Shown here: one piece after another, positions 1-9,200 of the stretch
Position numbering within the stretch: the first letter of the stretch is position 1
Layout: every line of letters starts with the position of its first letter
Assembly (NCBI GenBank): GCA_012519925.1
Contig: JAAYPF010000019.1
Location: 33,410-97,409, forward strand
Direction of reading: 5' to 3'
DNA length: 64,000 bases
Source of the DNA: Clostridiaceae bacterium
Lineage (GTDB): Bacteria; Bacillota; Clostridia; Acetivibrionales; Acetivibrionaceae
Notes under the pieces: model-generated
Database searches by the model: none
What the model was told of the DNA's origin: nothing
The model's input: the letters and a program-made list of their open reading frames with translations, nothing else
Program-made: the position numbers and the translations under genes

Positions 1-49
1 TCCAACAAATTTCCGGGAAATATATGTTATATATTTAATATAAGCTGAT

Positions 50-1369
50 TTAGGAAGCATTATCAAGACTATGTTGCTGACTATCAACAGCATTTTTTAG
101 CATATTTTCAATAAATATTCCGTATCCCCTTGTTGGGTCATTAACAAGCACATGGGTTACTGCTCCTATCAACTTGCCGTTTTGAATAATAGGACTTCCT
201 GACATTCCCTGAACTATTCCACCGGTTTTTTCTAAGAGCTCATTGTCCTTAATTTTTATAACCATTCCCTTTTGCTTGTTTGAAGGTTTTTGTGAAATCT
301 TTTGTATTTCTATTTCATACTCTTCTATGGCTTTCCCATCAATATTTGCCAGTATTACAGCACTTCCAAGTGCAACTTCATTCCTTAATCCTACAGGATA
401 TAATTTATTTGGAAACTTACTTAGCATATCCTTATTTAGTATCCCATATATGCCATAAGGACTGTTTTTTCTAATAATTCCTAATTCTCTACGTTCTTCA
501 ATGAGCACACCTTTTAATTCACCAGGATTCCCAGATCGCCCTTTAATAATTGTCAAAATACTTGATTCAACAATTTCTCCATTTTCCACCGGCATAAGTG
601 CACCTGTATCAATATCAGTAATTCCGTGACCTAAAGCCCCAAAGGCATTGTTCTTAGGATCGTAAAAGGTTAATGTTCCAATTCCTGCAGTACTGTCCCT
701 CACCCACATTCCTAAATGATACTTATTATCTTCAACAGACTTTATGGGTTTTATTGTTACAACACAAGTTTTATTGTCTCTCTTATATTTTACTTTAATG
801 TCTTCCCCATTACTTTGATCTATTTCTTCTATCAAAGCCTCTGTACTATTAATATTCTTTCCATTAACTGCAATAATCAAATCCCCAGCCTTGATTCCTG
901 CTTTTTTTGCAGGTAATTCTTTTTTCCCTTCAAGAGTTTCGATGTCCGACATTCCAACTACAAGAATCCCTTCAATTTTAAGCTTAACTCCTATTGTATT
1001 TCCACAGGCAACAACTTCGTGATACGGTACCACATCCACCTGTACTGTTTTTATAGGTATAAAACCTAGAATACTCATGCTTATATTTACTGTACCTAAC
1101 CTTTGAGGTTTTATTAAAATAGGATTTATCAATTTAACCAAGCTATTTTTCTTAGATTTATTATTTTCAAGCCTAATGATATCGTTCTTGTCTGCTTGTA
1201 TATCAACAAAAAAAGGACTTTCCAGATTATATACATATTCCTGACTTTCAAATATTATTAATTGATTTGGTAAATCAAGTATTACTCTTATATATGTTAT
1301 TGCCATTATTACAAAACAAATTAAAAGGAAAATACCTAGTTTTCCCCTCGTTGATTTTACATGTTTCAC
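50..1369 (-). CDS. spoIVB: SpoIVB serine peptidase (family S55)
   Basis: Forespore-made signalling protease that is secreted into the intermembrane space and triggers SpoIVF processing and sigma-K activation in the mother cell. Seen: an N-terminal membrane segment (about residues 12-30), a PDZ domain (about 125-205, with KAGIKAGDLI), and an S55 peptidase domain. His248 in GALGHGI, Asp375 in IKIKDN and Ser390 in QGMSGSP have the same spacing as the B. subtilis catalytic triad. The start is GTG at 1369 behind AGGGGAG; 439 aa is near the family norm of about 425. It follows recN, separated by a terminator, so it probably has its own promoter. spo0A normally follows it and is presumably just outside the window. 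Confidence 0.96.
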   Translation of the reverse strand: MKHVKSTRGKLGIFLLICFVIMAITYIRVILDLPNQLIIFESQEYVYNLESPFFVDIQADKNDIIRLENNKSKKNSLVKLINPILIKPQRLGTVNISMSILGFIPIKTVQVDVVPYHEVVACGNTIGVKLKIEGILVVGMSDIETLEGKKELPAKKAGIKAGDLIIAVNGKNINSTEALIEEIDQSNGEDIKVKYKRDNKTCVVTIKPIKSVEDNKYHLGMWVRDSTAGIGTLTFYDPKNNAFGALGHGITDIDTGALMPVENGEIVESSILTIIKGRSGNPGELKGVLIEERRELGIIRKNSPYGIYGILNKDMLSKFPNKLYPVGLRNEVALGSAVILANIDGKAIEEYEIEIQKISQKPSNKQKGMVIKIKDNELLEKTGGIVQGMSGSPIIQNGKLIGAVTHVLVNDPTRGYGIFIENMLKNAVDSQQHSLDNAS

Positions 1370-1675
1370 GGCGATTCACTCCCCTGATGTCTTTTTATGT
1401 TGACTAGCCCATAATCTTTAGACCGTTTCAAAAGTAATTTATGAAATAATCAGGATATAAATTTCTACTTAAAACGCTAATCATAAATTAACCTAATATA
1501 AACTTATTTATTCAGCCAAAAACTGCATCAATAATGCGAACACTTTGAAGTTACATAACAGGTTATTTACAGGATTCTTCCATAATTCAAAATCAAACAA
1601 AAAAACCGATGTTTCCTAATGGAATTCATCGGTTCTTGACTTATAACTTTAAAACCCTTTATCTCGCTATTTTTT
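1370..1675. other. spoIVB-recN intergenic region
   Basis: 306 bases without a gene. It holds the recN terminator at its recN-proximal end and presumably the forespore promoter of spoIVB in the other half. I could not place a convincing sigma-G -35/-10 pair. Confidence 0.6.
1596..1634 (-). terminator. Rho-independent terminator after recN
   Basis: On the minus strand AACCGATG pairs with CATCGGTT, the stem continues with TTCC/GGAA, and TTTTTTTG follows. It ends the recN transcript before spoIVB. Confidence 0.88.
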
Positions 1676-3406
1676 TTAATTAATCTTATTCTCACTCTTA
1701 TATTTCCTCGCATATTCAATCATTTCTTCAGCATGCTTTATTGTAATGTCGGAAATATTCGTGCCACCTATAATTCTTGCCACTTCATGTTTTACCTCAT
1801 TATCATCAAGTTTTCTAACCTTTGTGCTTGTACTACGGCCATTTACAGACTTTTCTATATAATAGTTATTATCAGCCATACAAGCAATTTGTGCTAGATG
1901 AGTAACCGAAATAACCTGATGGTTTTTTGATATATAAGACATTTTTTCGCCCACTTTCTGGGCTGCTTTCCCACTGACTCCTATGTCAATTTCATCAAAT
2001 ATTAGGGTGGAAATTTTGTCTACATTAGCAAGAATGGTTTTTATAGCTAGCATAATACGCGACATTTCTCCTCCAGAAGCTATCTTTGCTAAAGGCTTAA
2101 GGGGTTCACCCGCATTTGTAGAAATTAAAAACTCAACCCTATCCAAACCATTATGATTATATCTTCTATCCCCGCTTTCATTAGTGCTCTCGTCAAACTC
2201 AATATTAACTCTAAGCCTTGCATTTTTCATTTCGAGATCCTGTAATTCGTACCCAATCTTTTCCTCTAGTAGCTTTGCAGCTATTTTCCGTTTTGAGCTT
2301 ATATTTTTAGCAATCAAAAAGAGTTCTCCCTCTGCCTTTTCCAAGTCATCTCTTAGCTTATTAACAAGCTCTTCATTATTTAGTATTTCATTAAGCTCAA
2401 GTTGTGCATTCTCCATAAATTCTTTAATTTTTTCTATGGAATCTCCATACTTCTTTTTGAGCTTAAAAATCAAATCCAACCTTTCTTCAATCTGCTCTAG
2501 TAATTCGGGATCATATTCGACTTCATCCCTTTTATTACGAACTTCACAAACAATATCTTCCAACTCAAAAGATATGCCCTCAAGCCTTTTTGTCAATTCA
2601 AAATAACTTTCATCTAACTTTGATATATCTCCCATAATAGAAACAGCTTCTCCTATATTATCCGAAGCCGATTTCTCAGTTTTGCTTCCTACACCAATCA
2701 ATTCGTATATTTTAGACAAAGTAGCAATGATTTTCTCTGAATTTTGAAGAATTGTTCTCTGCTTATTTAACTCCTCTTCCTCATTAGCTTTAAGCTTTGC
2801 CTTTTTAATTTCGTCAATCTGAAATTTCAAAAAATCTATTTTCCGCTCTCTATCATTTTTATCTCCCGAAAGAAGTTTTAATCTATTTTTTATTTCACGA
2901 TATTTATTCAAGCTATCACTATATTTATTCTTTAACTCATGTATACTTTCGTCACCAAAGGAATCGAGCAAATCTATATGACTGTCTGTACGTAGTAATG
3001 ACTGGTTATCATGCTGTCCATGGATGTCTATAAGCAGCTCTCCTATATGTTTAAGCATTGACACTGTTGCAATTTTACCATTAATCCTGCAACTGTTTTT
3101 ACCACTTAGGGTAAATTCCCGGGAAATAATCAGTGTTCCGTCTTCTTCAGGCTCAATTCCGTATTCATCAAAGAAGCTTTTTAGCCTATCATCATCAATT
3201 ATAAATACAGCTTCAACTACAGCCTTATCCTTACCTGCTCTGATTAAATCCTTAGAAAGCCTTTCACCTAATATAGCTTTTATTGAATCAATAATTATAG
3301 ATTTACCTGCACCCGTTTCGCCAGTTAATACATTCAAACCCTCTCCAAGCTCAATTTCAATCTTATCAATAATAGCTATATTTTGTATTTGTAATTGCTG
3401 AAGCAC
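1676..3406 (-). CDS. recN: DNA repair protein RecN
   Basis: SMC-like ATPase recruited early to double-strand breaks. Seen: Walker A GETGAGKS near residue 30, a long central coiled coil (about 150-370) rich in Glu/Lys, an ABC signature LASGGEMSRIML and Walker B TLIFDEIDIGVSG in the C-terminal half. The ORF track starts at GTG 3415, but the ribosome site AGGTGAT overlaps that codon. GTG at 3406 is correctly spaced and gives MLQQLQIQNIAIID, like other RecN starts, for 576 aa. It lies in the TPR-zinc ribbon-nadK-argR-recN run, with a 169-nt gap from argR and a strong terminator behind it. Confidence 0.96.
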   Translation of the reverse strand: MLQQLQIQNIAIIDKIEIELGEGLNVLTGETGAGKSIIIDSIKAILGERLSKDLIRAGKDKAVVEAVFIIDDDRLKSFFDEYGIEPEEDGTLIISREFTLSGKNSCRINGKIATVSMLKHIGELLIDIHGQHDNQSLLRTDSHIDLLDSFGDESIHELKNKYSDSLNKYREIKNRLKLLSGDKNDRERKIDFLKFQIDEIKKAKLKANEEEELNKQRTILQNSEKIIATLSKIYELIGVGSKTEKSASDNIGEAVSIMGDISKLDESYFELTKRLEGISFELEDIVCEVRNKRDEVEYDPELLEQIEERLDLIFKLKKKYGDSIEKIKEFMENAQLELNEILNNEELVNKLRDDLEKAEGELFLIAKNISSKRKIAAKLLEEKIGYELQDLEMKNARLRVNIEFDESTNESGDRRYNHNGLDRVEFLISTNAGEPLKPLAKIASGGEMSRIMLAIKTILANVDKISTLIFDEIDIGVSGKAAQKVGEKMSYISKNHQVISVTHLAQIACMADNNYYIEKSVNGRSTSTKVRKLDDNEVKHEVARIIGGTNISDITIKHAEEMIEYARKYKSENKIN

Positions 3407-3575
3407 GAATATCACCTCACATTTTCAATTAATAAAAGCCCGATTATCACTTTAATCTTATCGCCTTATCGTGCGGACTTTATAAAATACAAATTCCTAT
3501 ACTCTAAAGAAATATAAAACAAGCATTCTCAGCCCTTTTAACTAGAAAAGGGGAAATTTTACAGTTCCTAAAGGT

Positions 3576-4043
3576 TTATTTATCCTCTGCACCCATCTTT
3601 GCCATTTTATTGAATTTATCCACAAGTTCCTCTGCGATTTTTTCCGCTCTGCATACTATCATTACAGTATCATCACCAGCTATTGAGCCGACGATTTCGG
3701 GCCAATTCAAAGAATCTATTGCTGAGGCTGAAGCCTGAGCCATACCAGGTAGTGTTTTAACAACTACTATATTGTTGGCATAGTCACTTGAAGTATAGGA
3801 TTCGGTAAAAATAGTCATAAGTCTGTTATAAACTACATTCTCGGTTTTTGCAAAAGGTGCATATTTATAACGCCCGTCTTCCGACATGACCTTAATCAAT
3901 CTAAGCTCCTTTATATCCCTAGATATTGTAGCTTGTGTAACATCCATTCCAATAGCTTTAAGCCTATCTGCTATTTCTTCTTGGGTTTCAATTACTTCTG
4001 ATTCTATTATCTCCAAAATCTTTGCCTGTCTATTATATTTCAT
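3576..4043 (-). CDS. argR: Arginine repressor ArgR/AhrC
   Basis: Arginine-responsive repressor of arginine biosynthesis and activator of catabolism. Seen: N-terminal winged helix (about 1-70, with TQEEIADRL and TQATISRDIKEL as recognition helix) and a C-terminal hexamerisation/arginine-binding domain with the GDDT motif in SIAGDDTVMIV. At 155 aa it is of normal length. The ATG is one base past the nadK stop, so translation is probably coupled to nadK; GAGGAG lies within the nadK tail. The argR-recN pairing is the usual Firmicute arrangement. No arginine genes are in the window. Confidence 0.96.
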   Translation of the reverse strand: MKYNRQAKILEIIESEVIETQEEIADRLKAIGMDVTQATISRDIKELRLIKVMSEDGRYKYAPFAKTENVVYNRLMTIFTESYTSSDYANNIVVVKTLPGMAQASASAIDSLNWPEIVGSIAGDDTVMIVCRAEKIAEELVDKFNKMAKMGAEDK

Positions 4044-4044
4044 G

Positions 4045-4914
4045 CTATTTTATTTTTTCTCCTCTATCATATATTTTGCTTCTTAATACATCAAAAAAAT
4101 TCCTATCGCTTAACCTAATCATCTTCAAAATATGGGAAGATTTCTTTGTAATTATTTTATCTTGACCCAATAATTCATATCCATTCTGTCCATCTACAGT
4201 AACCATTGCTCCATGACAGTTGGTTTCAGCTACCAAAACCTCAAGCACTCTTTCCCCCGTAGTTATAAAAGATCTCGAGTACAGAAGGTGTGGACATATA
4301 GGCGTGACAATAATAAGATTTACATCCGGCTCTACTATAGGTCCACCGGCTGAAAGCGAGTACGCTGTAGAACCAGTCGGTGTTGAAATAATCAGACCAT
4401 CTCCGGGATACAAATCAACAAACTGATTATTAAGATAAGTTTTCAGGTGTAATATTCTTGACATCCAACCCCTTGAAATAACTACATCATTTAATACAAT
4501 GTCATTCATTATTTCTTTATCATCCCTAATAATAGTTGTCTCAAGCATCATTCTTTCCTCAATGGCAAATTCACCATTTACCAAACGCTTCACTGCAGAG
4601 TCTATTTCATTTTTATCAACTTCTGTTAAGAACCCCAAATTACCAAGATTTATCCCTAGTATTGGAATTTTTTTACTAAATACTTTCCTTGCACATTTTA
4701 AAAATGTCCCATCACCGCCAAGGCACAGCATTATATCCGACTTTATTATCACCTCGTCTTCATGGAGGTTTTGTAATTCTTCGCCAATGTCAGCAGCCAA
4801 ATCATCTGCCATAACAGGCTGAGCTCCATTAGCCTTTATACTCTTTACAAGCAAAGAGGTAATATTTAGACCTTCATCCTTGTCCTTATTTGCAATTATT
4901 CCGATTTTTACCAT
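4045..4914 (-). CDS. nadK: NAD kinase
   Basis: Phosphorylates NAD to NADP, the only route to cellular NADP. Seen: the family GGDGT motif at residues 66-70 (CLGGDGTFL), NLGFLTEV, and the NAD-binding TPTGSTAYSLSAGGP motif followed by the C-terminal beta-sandwich. 289 aa is normal. It has a good RBS (GAGAGG) and stands 45 nt after the zinc-ribbon gene and directly before argR. In most clostridia the gene upstream is tlyA; here tlyA is about 16 kb away, which marks an insertion or rearrangement. Confidence 0.96.
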   Translation of the reverse strand: MVKIGIIANKDKDEGLNITSLLVKSIKANGAQPVMADDLAADIGEELQNLHEDEVIIKSDIMLCLGGDGTFLKCARKVFSKKIPILGINLGNLGFLTEVDKNEIDSAVKRLVNGEFAIEERMMLETTIIRDDKEIMNDIVLNDVVISRGWMSRILHLKTYLNNQFVDLYPGDGLIISTPTGSTAYSLSAGGPIVEPDVNLIIVTPICPHLLYSRSFITTGERVLEVLVAETNCHGAMVTVDGQNGYELLGQDKIITKKSSHILKMIRLSDRNFFDVLRSKIYDRGEKIK

Positions 4915-4959
4915 TTCGTACCTCTCTGTATTTAATTTATTCTTTATTTTTTAAATGAA

Positions 4960-5442
4960 CTATTCATTATCTTTTGAATTGTCCTCAATTATATCTTTAT
5001 CCACGCGAGCTGCTTCTTCTTTTGCACGACGAAGCTCTTCCATCTGCCTTAGATAATTGATCTGCGTTTCAGTTTTTCCTGAAAACCTTTGACTGTCATT
5101 TGCTTTATATGCACTACTTACTTTTTCCTTCATTAATTGACTAATTTTATTCTTATGCTCATCTTCACCAATCTTCTTATTAATTAAGTCCATATTGCAA
5201 TCTGCAACCTCTTTCAACTCATCAAACTTTGCACTCGTTATAATCGCAGCATGAGAACATACCGGGCATACTACGAGATGTTCTGTAGAATACGGAATTA
5301 TGGGAATAAAAAACAAAGTAAACCAAGTGCGTCTTGTATATAACTGCCACAACTCTTCGTTATTACAGCGGTCACAGTGGTTTCTAAACACTGGTCCGTG
5401 ATTTTTTGTCGTTTGTTTACCCCATCCAATAAGTAGAAACAT
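4960..5442 (-). CDS. Zinc-ribbon domain protein of unknown function
   Basis: 160 aa. Residues about 20-70 form a zinc ribbon with two CxxC pairs (HCDRCNN and VCPVCSH) around a hydrophobic stretch WFTLFFIPIIP, a layout common in small clostridial zinc-ribbon proteins. The rest is charged and helical, without a recognised domain. It starts at ATG 5442 behind GAGAGGTGA. It is 27 nt from the TPR gene and 45 nt from nadK, so it is probably cotranscribed with both. The hydrophobic stretch may touch the membrane. Function unknown. Confidence 0.8.
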   Translation of the reverse strand: MFLLIGWGKQTTKNHGPVFRNHCDRCNNEELWQLYTRRTWFTLFFIPIIPYSTEHLVVCPVCSHAAIITSAKFDELKEVADCNMDLINKKIGEDEHKNKISQLMKEKVSSAYKANDSQRFSGKTETQINYLRQMEELRRAKEEAARVDKDIIEDNSKDNE

Positions 5443-5469
5443 ATTACTTCACCTCTCAATTTGAGTGTC

Positions 5470-6252
5470 CTACAGCACTTTAACAAACTCATCAAACAAA
5501 TAATTAAATCTCTCTCTCATATTGAAAATACTCTTAAAAGACATAGCTTTGTTAAACCAGTATTGTGCTCTTTTATAATCGCCCATTTTTATACTACACA
5601 AACCTAAATAATAGTAATTTACAACGCCAGGAGAAGTTTCAATTGATTCTAAAAGATTATTTTCTGCTTTATTATACTCCTTCATTTCAAAATAAACAAT
5701 TCCAAATAAAATGTTCATGGTCAAGTTTTCATTTTCAAAATGCTTCTTAGTTATGACATTATATTTTTCATTGCCTTGCTGATCTAATATCTTTCTTTCT
5801 AGTAAAACCAGCAATCTACTTTTGCATTCGGAATTAGCAAGATGAATTTTCTTTCTTAATACCAAAATCGGCTCTTCCACTCCACCTAAAGCCATATTAA
5901 CAACTTCTTCTAAACATATAGTCTGAGCATTTTCTCTATCCATTTCATTGCATTTTTTCAAACACTTGAGAGCTTCTTCGTAATTTTTATTATCATAATG
6001 TATCATACCTAAAAACGAATGATATACCTCTGAATTTGGTTTTAATGAAAGTGCTTTTTCTGCCAGTTTAACTGCTTGATCATAACGTCCCTGTTGAGAT
6101 AAAACAAGAGCTTTATGAATAAATAAGGCACTACCCTTTTTGTTTAAAGATATAGCCTTATCAAATAATTCAAGAGCCTTATCATACTCCTCTTGACTTA
6201 CGAGCTTCTGTGCTTTTGAAAACAAAATTTCGGCTTTTAACGGTCCAACCAT
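5470..6252 (-). CDS. Tetratricopeptide repeat protein
   Basis: 260 aa made of about six TPR units, for example YDKALELFDKAISL, YDQAVKLAEKALSL, YEEALKCLKKCNEM and, near the C-terminus, YKRAQYWFNKAMSF. There is no signal peptide or catalytic domain, so it is probably a cytoplasmic protein-protein scaffold. The start is moved from the ORF-track 6306 to ATG 6252 because AGGAGGAAGC lies directly upstream and the extra 18 residues (MRCIYIFMPILH...) are not TPR-like. First gene of the TPR-zinc ribbon-nadK-argR-recN run. Partner unknown. Confidence 0.85.
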   Translation of the reverse strand: MVGPLKAEILFSKAQKLVSQEEYDKALELFDKAISLNKKGSALFIHKALVLSQQGRYDQAVKLAEKALSLKPNSEVYHSFLGMIHYDNKNYEEALKCLKKCNEMDRENAQTICLEEVVNMALGGVEEPILVLRKKIHLANSECKSRLLVLLERKILDQQGNEKYNVITKKHFENENLTMNILFGIVYFEMKEYNKAENNLLESIETSPGVVNYYYLGLCSIKMGDYKRAQYWFNKAMSFKSIFNMRERFNYLFDEFVKVL

Positions 6253-6331
6253 ATAAGCTTCCTCCTGTAAATGCAAAATTGGCATAAATATATATATGCA
6301 CCTCACGATGCAATAAACTCGATTTTTCTTA

Positions 6332-6340
6332 ATTATAACA
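6332..6340 (-). promoter_or_regulatory. Candidate extended -10 promoter for the TPR-nadK-recN operon
   Basis: The minus strand reads TGTTATAAT, an extended -10 with a perfect TATAAT, about 80 nt before the TPR start. The -35 region is weak (GGTTAA). Confidence 0.5.
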
Positions 6341-6694
6341 TACTTTATTATTTCTTAACCACTAGGTTAAAAAAATACAAATATTTTTTAACAATACTAT
6401 ATTCCCGATTATTGAAGGATTTTTTCTAGATGCGTAGAATATATATAGGCAAGACCTATTTCTTAAAAACACTCTAAATTTCTTATGTTTACTACAATTA
6501 AATGTTTTTATTAAGGTGACTAAAATTAATGTCCTAATAATTATTACCAAAGATGAATCAAATAAGATACTCACTAAATTTCTTTCCTCTAAAACTAATG
6601 AATAAAACCTGTCCTTAGAGCATAAAGTTTATGGAATGCTCTATTGTTTATCTCTATTTTACTGTAAGAAAGGGGGACAACAGGGGTTTTACCC
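6341..6694. other. Divergent intergenic region
   Basis: AT-rich region between the divergent TPR and carboxypeptidase genes. It contains one hairpin in the plus-strand leader, AGAGCAT (6617-6623) pairing with ATGCTCT (6636-6642), followed by ATTGTTT. The short ORFs here have no ribosome sites. Nothing else recognisable. Confidence 0.5.
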
Positions 6695-8953
6695 TTGTTT
6701 ATTTCCATGAGAAAACTAATTTCTATTTCTACCTTATTTATTTTTGTGCTCATTCTTTCGCAAAACATTCTTTATGCCAACCCAAATTATTTACAAGAGA
6801 CATTAAAAAACGTACACTCCTGTGTTGTAATAGAGCGATCATCAGGAGAAATACTATTTGGCAAAAATGAAAATCAGATTAGATATGCTGCAAGTACAAC
6901 TAAAATAATGACTGCAATTATTGCCCTTGAAAATGCAGATCTAAAAAAAGTATTACCCGTTTCTCAATCTGCAGTAAAAGAAATAGGAGCAGGAGGTTCA
7001 AACGCTGCCCTTATCCCTGGTGAGAAAATAGTTCTTGAGGACGCTTTAAAACTAATGCTTGTAAGCTCTGCAAACGACTGTGCTAATGTTATAGCAGAAA
7101 ATGTGTTTGGAAGCAAAGAAGAATTTTTAAGAAAAATGAATGAAAAAGCAAAAGAAATTTGTGCAAACAATACCACCTATACAAATCCTATCGGTCTAGA
7201 CGAAAACGATGGTGCACAATACTCAAATCAGCTTACTACAGCTATAGATCTTGCACTCATTGCACGCTACGCTATGAATATAGATGAATTCCGCAATATA
7301 GTCTCGCTAAAGACTGTTACTGTTCCCCCTACTAATAAGCGTAAGGAGGAAAGAACTTTTTCAAATACAAATAAAATACTCGGAAATTTTTACGAGAACT
7401 TTAGTATAACAGGAGTAAAAACCGGATATACAATGAAGGCGGGCAAAGTACTTGTTTCTTCAGCAATAAACAGTGAGGGAATAGAGTTGATCTCTGTAGT
7501 TATGGGGATCAATAGCAATACAGTATTTAGCTGTACCGAAGCTTTATTGAAATATGGATTTTCAAATCCCAATCTAAAAGAGTTCTCAATGAGAAACAAA
7601 CCCTACAAAGTTTTAATTAGCAGTAATACATTATTAACCGAACCAATATTAGCAGAAGATACAGTGTTAGTACCAATTAAAGAACTATCCCATTGTCTAA
7701 AAATAGATCTTGATTGGATTGCGGAAGACCAAACAATAATCCTTAAAAAGTATGGTAAGTATATTCACATGGGAATAGGTAAAGACTCCGCCTTTGTTAA
7801 CGGTAATATAATCCACCTTAAGCATGCACCTCTTATAGAAAACGGTACAGGTTTTGTACCCTTAGAACCCATTGCAGAAACCTTTGGTTATGAAGTAAAA
7901 ATTGATTCTACGAATAAAACGGTACAAATTGACAGTCTTCCGTTTATGGAAAATGCCTTAAGCGTTTCAGAAAGTGTTTACTATTATTCCAATTCCGAAC
8001 CCTATGAAATTAAAAATATCCAAATCATAGATGACAAGATTTATGTCAATAGTACCTATATAGATCCATTAATACAGCATAAATTTAGTTTGGAGTTTTT
8101 TCCTGAAAGCCGAATTATGACAATTGACAATACACCAACTTACATTGATAAAAGGACAGAAAAGTTCGGCGAAGAGATATATGTTCCATTGGCAGACTTC
8201 GCTAAAAACTTAGGAATGAAAGTGTTTTGGGCTGAAAACACCAAAACTGTACATATGTTTTATGAAAATCTTTTTGTAAACCCTGAAAAAAACATTGAAG
8301 ATTTAGCTCCTGAGCATTTTGTCTATGCCTCTGTTAAGGATAATACTCCACTGTATAATTCAATAGGAGGAAAAATAAGTTCTCATATTAAGGGTGGAAA
8401 GGTTGAAATTATAAGAGATAGAGATTATAAATGGTATTATATTAAAAGCGGAACTCTATCGGGGTGGACAAAAAGGGAGTATCTATCCATAGATACTAAA
8501 TTCGACTCCTCCGAGGATAGGCTCAATAATTCTGAAACTGAGTATTTTGTTAACAACTATTTCAATTTGACCAGCCAAACTAATTATCTGATATGGGTGG
8601 ATCTAAAGAAACAACTCATTAATATTTTCACAATAGATGAAGACCTTTGGAAACTAGAAAGACAAATACCCTGTGCAACAGGGAAAAATATTTCCCCCAC
8701 AATAAAGGGCACCTTTTCCATTAGTAGTAATCGTGGAACTTGGATGCCTGCTGGAGGTAATATATGGGTTAAAAACTATGTAGGTTTTTATTCTTCATAT
8801 TTCTTTCATTCGGTAAAGGTGAAACGGGATGGGACATTATATGATGGAACTGTTGGAACAGTGGCGTCAGCTGGATGTATCAGAATGCCTCTTGACGCTA
8901 GTGAATGGTTCTCAAAAAACATTCCGGTCAATACCACTGTATTTATTCGCTAA
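6695..8953 (+). CDS. D,D-carboxypeptidase / L,D-transpeptidase fusion
   Basis: Secreted peptidoglycan enzyme of 752 aa. After a signal peptide come an S11 D-Ala-D-Ala carboxypeptidase domain (about 35-300) with STTK (67-70), SAN (125-127) and KTG (242-244); two copper-amine-oxidase-N-type stalk domains (about 305-410 and 430-520, e.g. GFVPLEPIAETFGYEV); an SH3-like domain (about 545-605, GWTKREYLSI); and a YkuD L,D-transpeptidase domain (about 625-752) with HSV and SAGCIRM, catalytic Cys728. The first domain makes the tetrapeptide donor that the last domain uses for 3-3 cross-links. Start TTG 6695 follows AGGGG by 8 nt; ATG 6707 is an alternative. Monocistronic. Confidence 0.92.
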   Translation: MFISMRKLISISTLFIFVLILSQNILYANPNYLQETLKNVHSCVVIERSSGEILFGKNENQIRYAASTTKIMTAIIALENADLKKVLPVSQSAVKEIGAGGSNAALIPGEKIVLEDALKLMLVSSANDCANVIAENVFGSKEEFLRKMNEKAKEICANNTTYTNPIGLDENDGAQYSNQLTTAIDLALIARYAMNIDEFRNIVSLKTVTVPPTNKRKEERTFSNTNKILGNFYENFSITGVKTGYTMKAGKVLVSSAINSEGIELISVVMGINSNTVFSCTEALLKYGFSNPNLKEFSMRNKPYKVLISSNTLLTEPILAEDTVLVPIKELSHCLKIDLDWIAEDQTIILKKYGKYIHMGIGKDSAFVNGNIIHLKHAPLIENGTGFVPLEPIAETFGYEVKIDSTNKTVQIDSLPFMENALSVSESVYYYSNSEPYEIKNIQIIDDKIYVNSTYIDPLIQHKFSLEFFPESRIMTIDNTPTYIDKRTEKFGEEIYVPLADFAKNLGMKVFWAENTKTVHMFYENLFVNPEKNIEDLAPEHFVYASVKDNTPLYNSIGGKISSHIKGGKVEIIRDRDYKWYYIKSGTLSGWTKREYLSIDTKFDSSEDRLNNSETEYFVNNYFNLTSQTNYLIWVDLKKQLINIFTIDEDLWKLERQIPCATGKNISPTIKGTFSISSNRGTWMPAGGNIWVKNYVGFYSSYFFHSVKVKRDGTLYDGTVGTVASAGCIRMPLDASEWFSKNIPVNTTVFIR

Positions 8954-9054
8954 TATTTAACATCGCTTTTTTACGCATTTTCCAATTATCGCTAACCAAT
9001 TGATGTAAGGCTTCAAATTATGTGATTGCTTGAAATGATCTTGTAAATAAATTT

Positions 9055-9087
9055 AATAGCCCTAGATTATCTAAATCAAGGGCTATT
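9055..9087. terminator. Bidirectional terminator between convergent genes
   Basis: AATAGCCCT (9055-9063) pairs perfectly with AGGGCTATT (9079-9087). The flanks are AT-rich on both sides (ATTTATG on plus, AAATTTATT on minus). It lies between the carboxypeptidase gene and the convergent Trp/Pro-repeat gene. Confidence 0.7.
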
Positions 9088-9200
9088 TATGTATGATAAA
9101 AAAACAAGCTCTTATTCTATGATAACGACAAAACACAATTTGAGAATTTCCCCATAATGTAATGGTTGAAAGTTGTTTTTGTTATCATTAGATATATGTA

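Noticed and set aside
1381-1500. Sigma-G promoter of spoIVB (CATAAATTA on minus)
   Set aside because: The -10-like box is present, but the -35 at 17-18 nt is poor.
2184-2606. Ser/Leu-rich 140-aa plus-strand ORF inside recN, and a similar one at 3024-3401
   Set aside because: Typical shadow of a coiled-coil gene; no RBS and no recognisable domain.
6362-6574. 70-aa minus-strand ORF in the region before the carboxypeptidase gene
   Set aside because: AT-rich random-looking translation without RBS.
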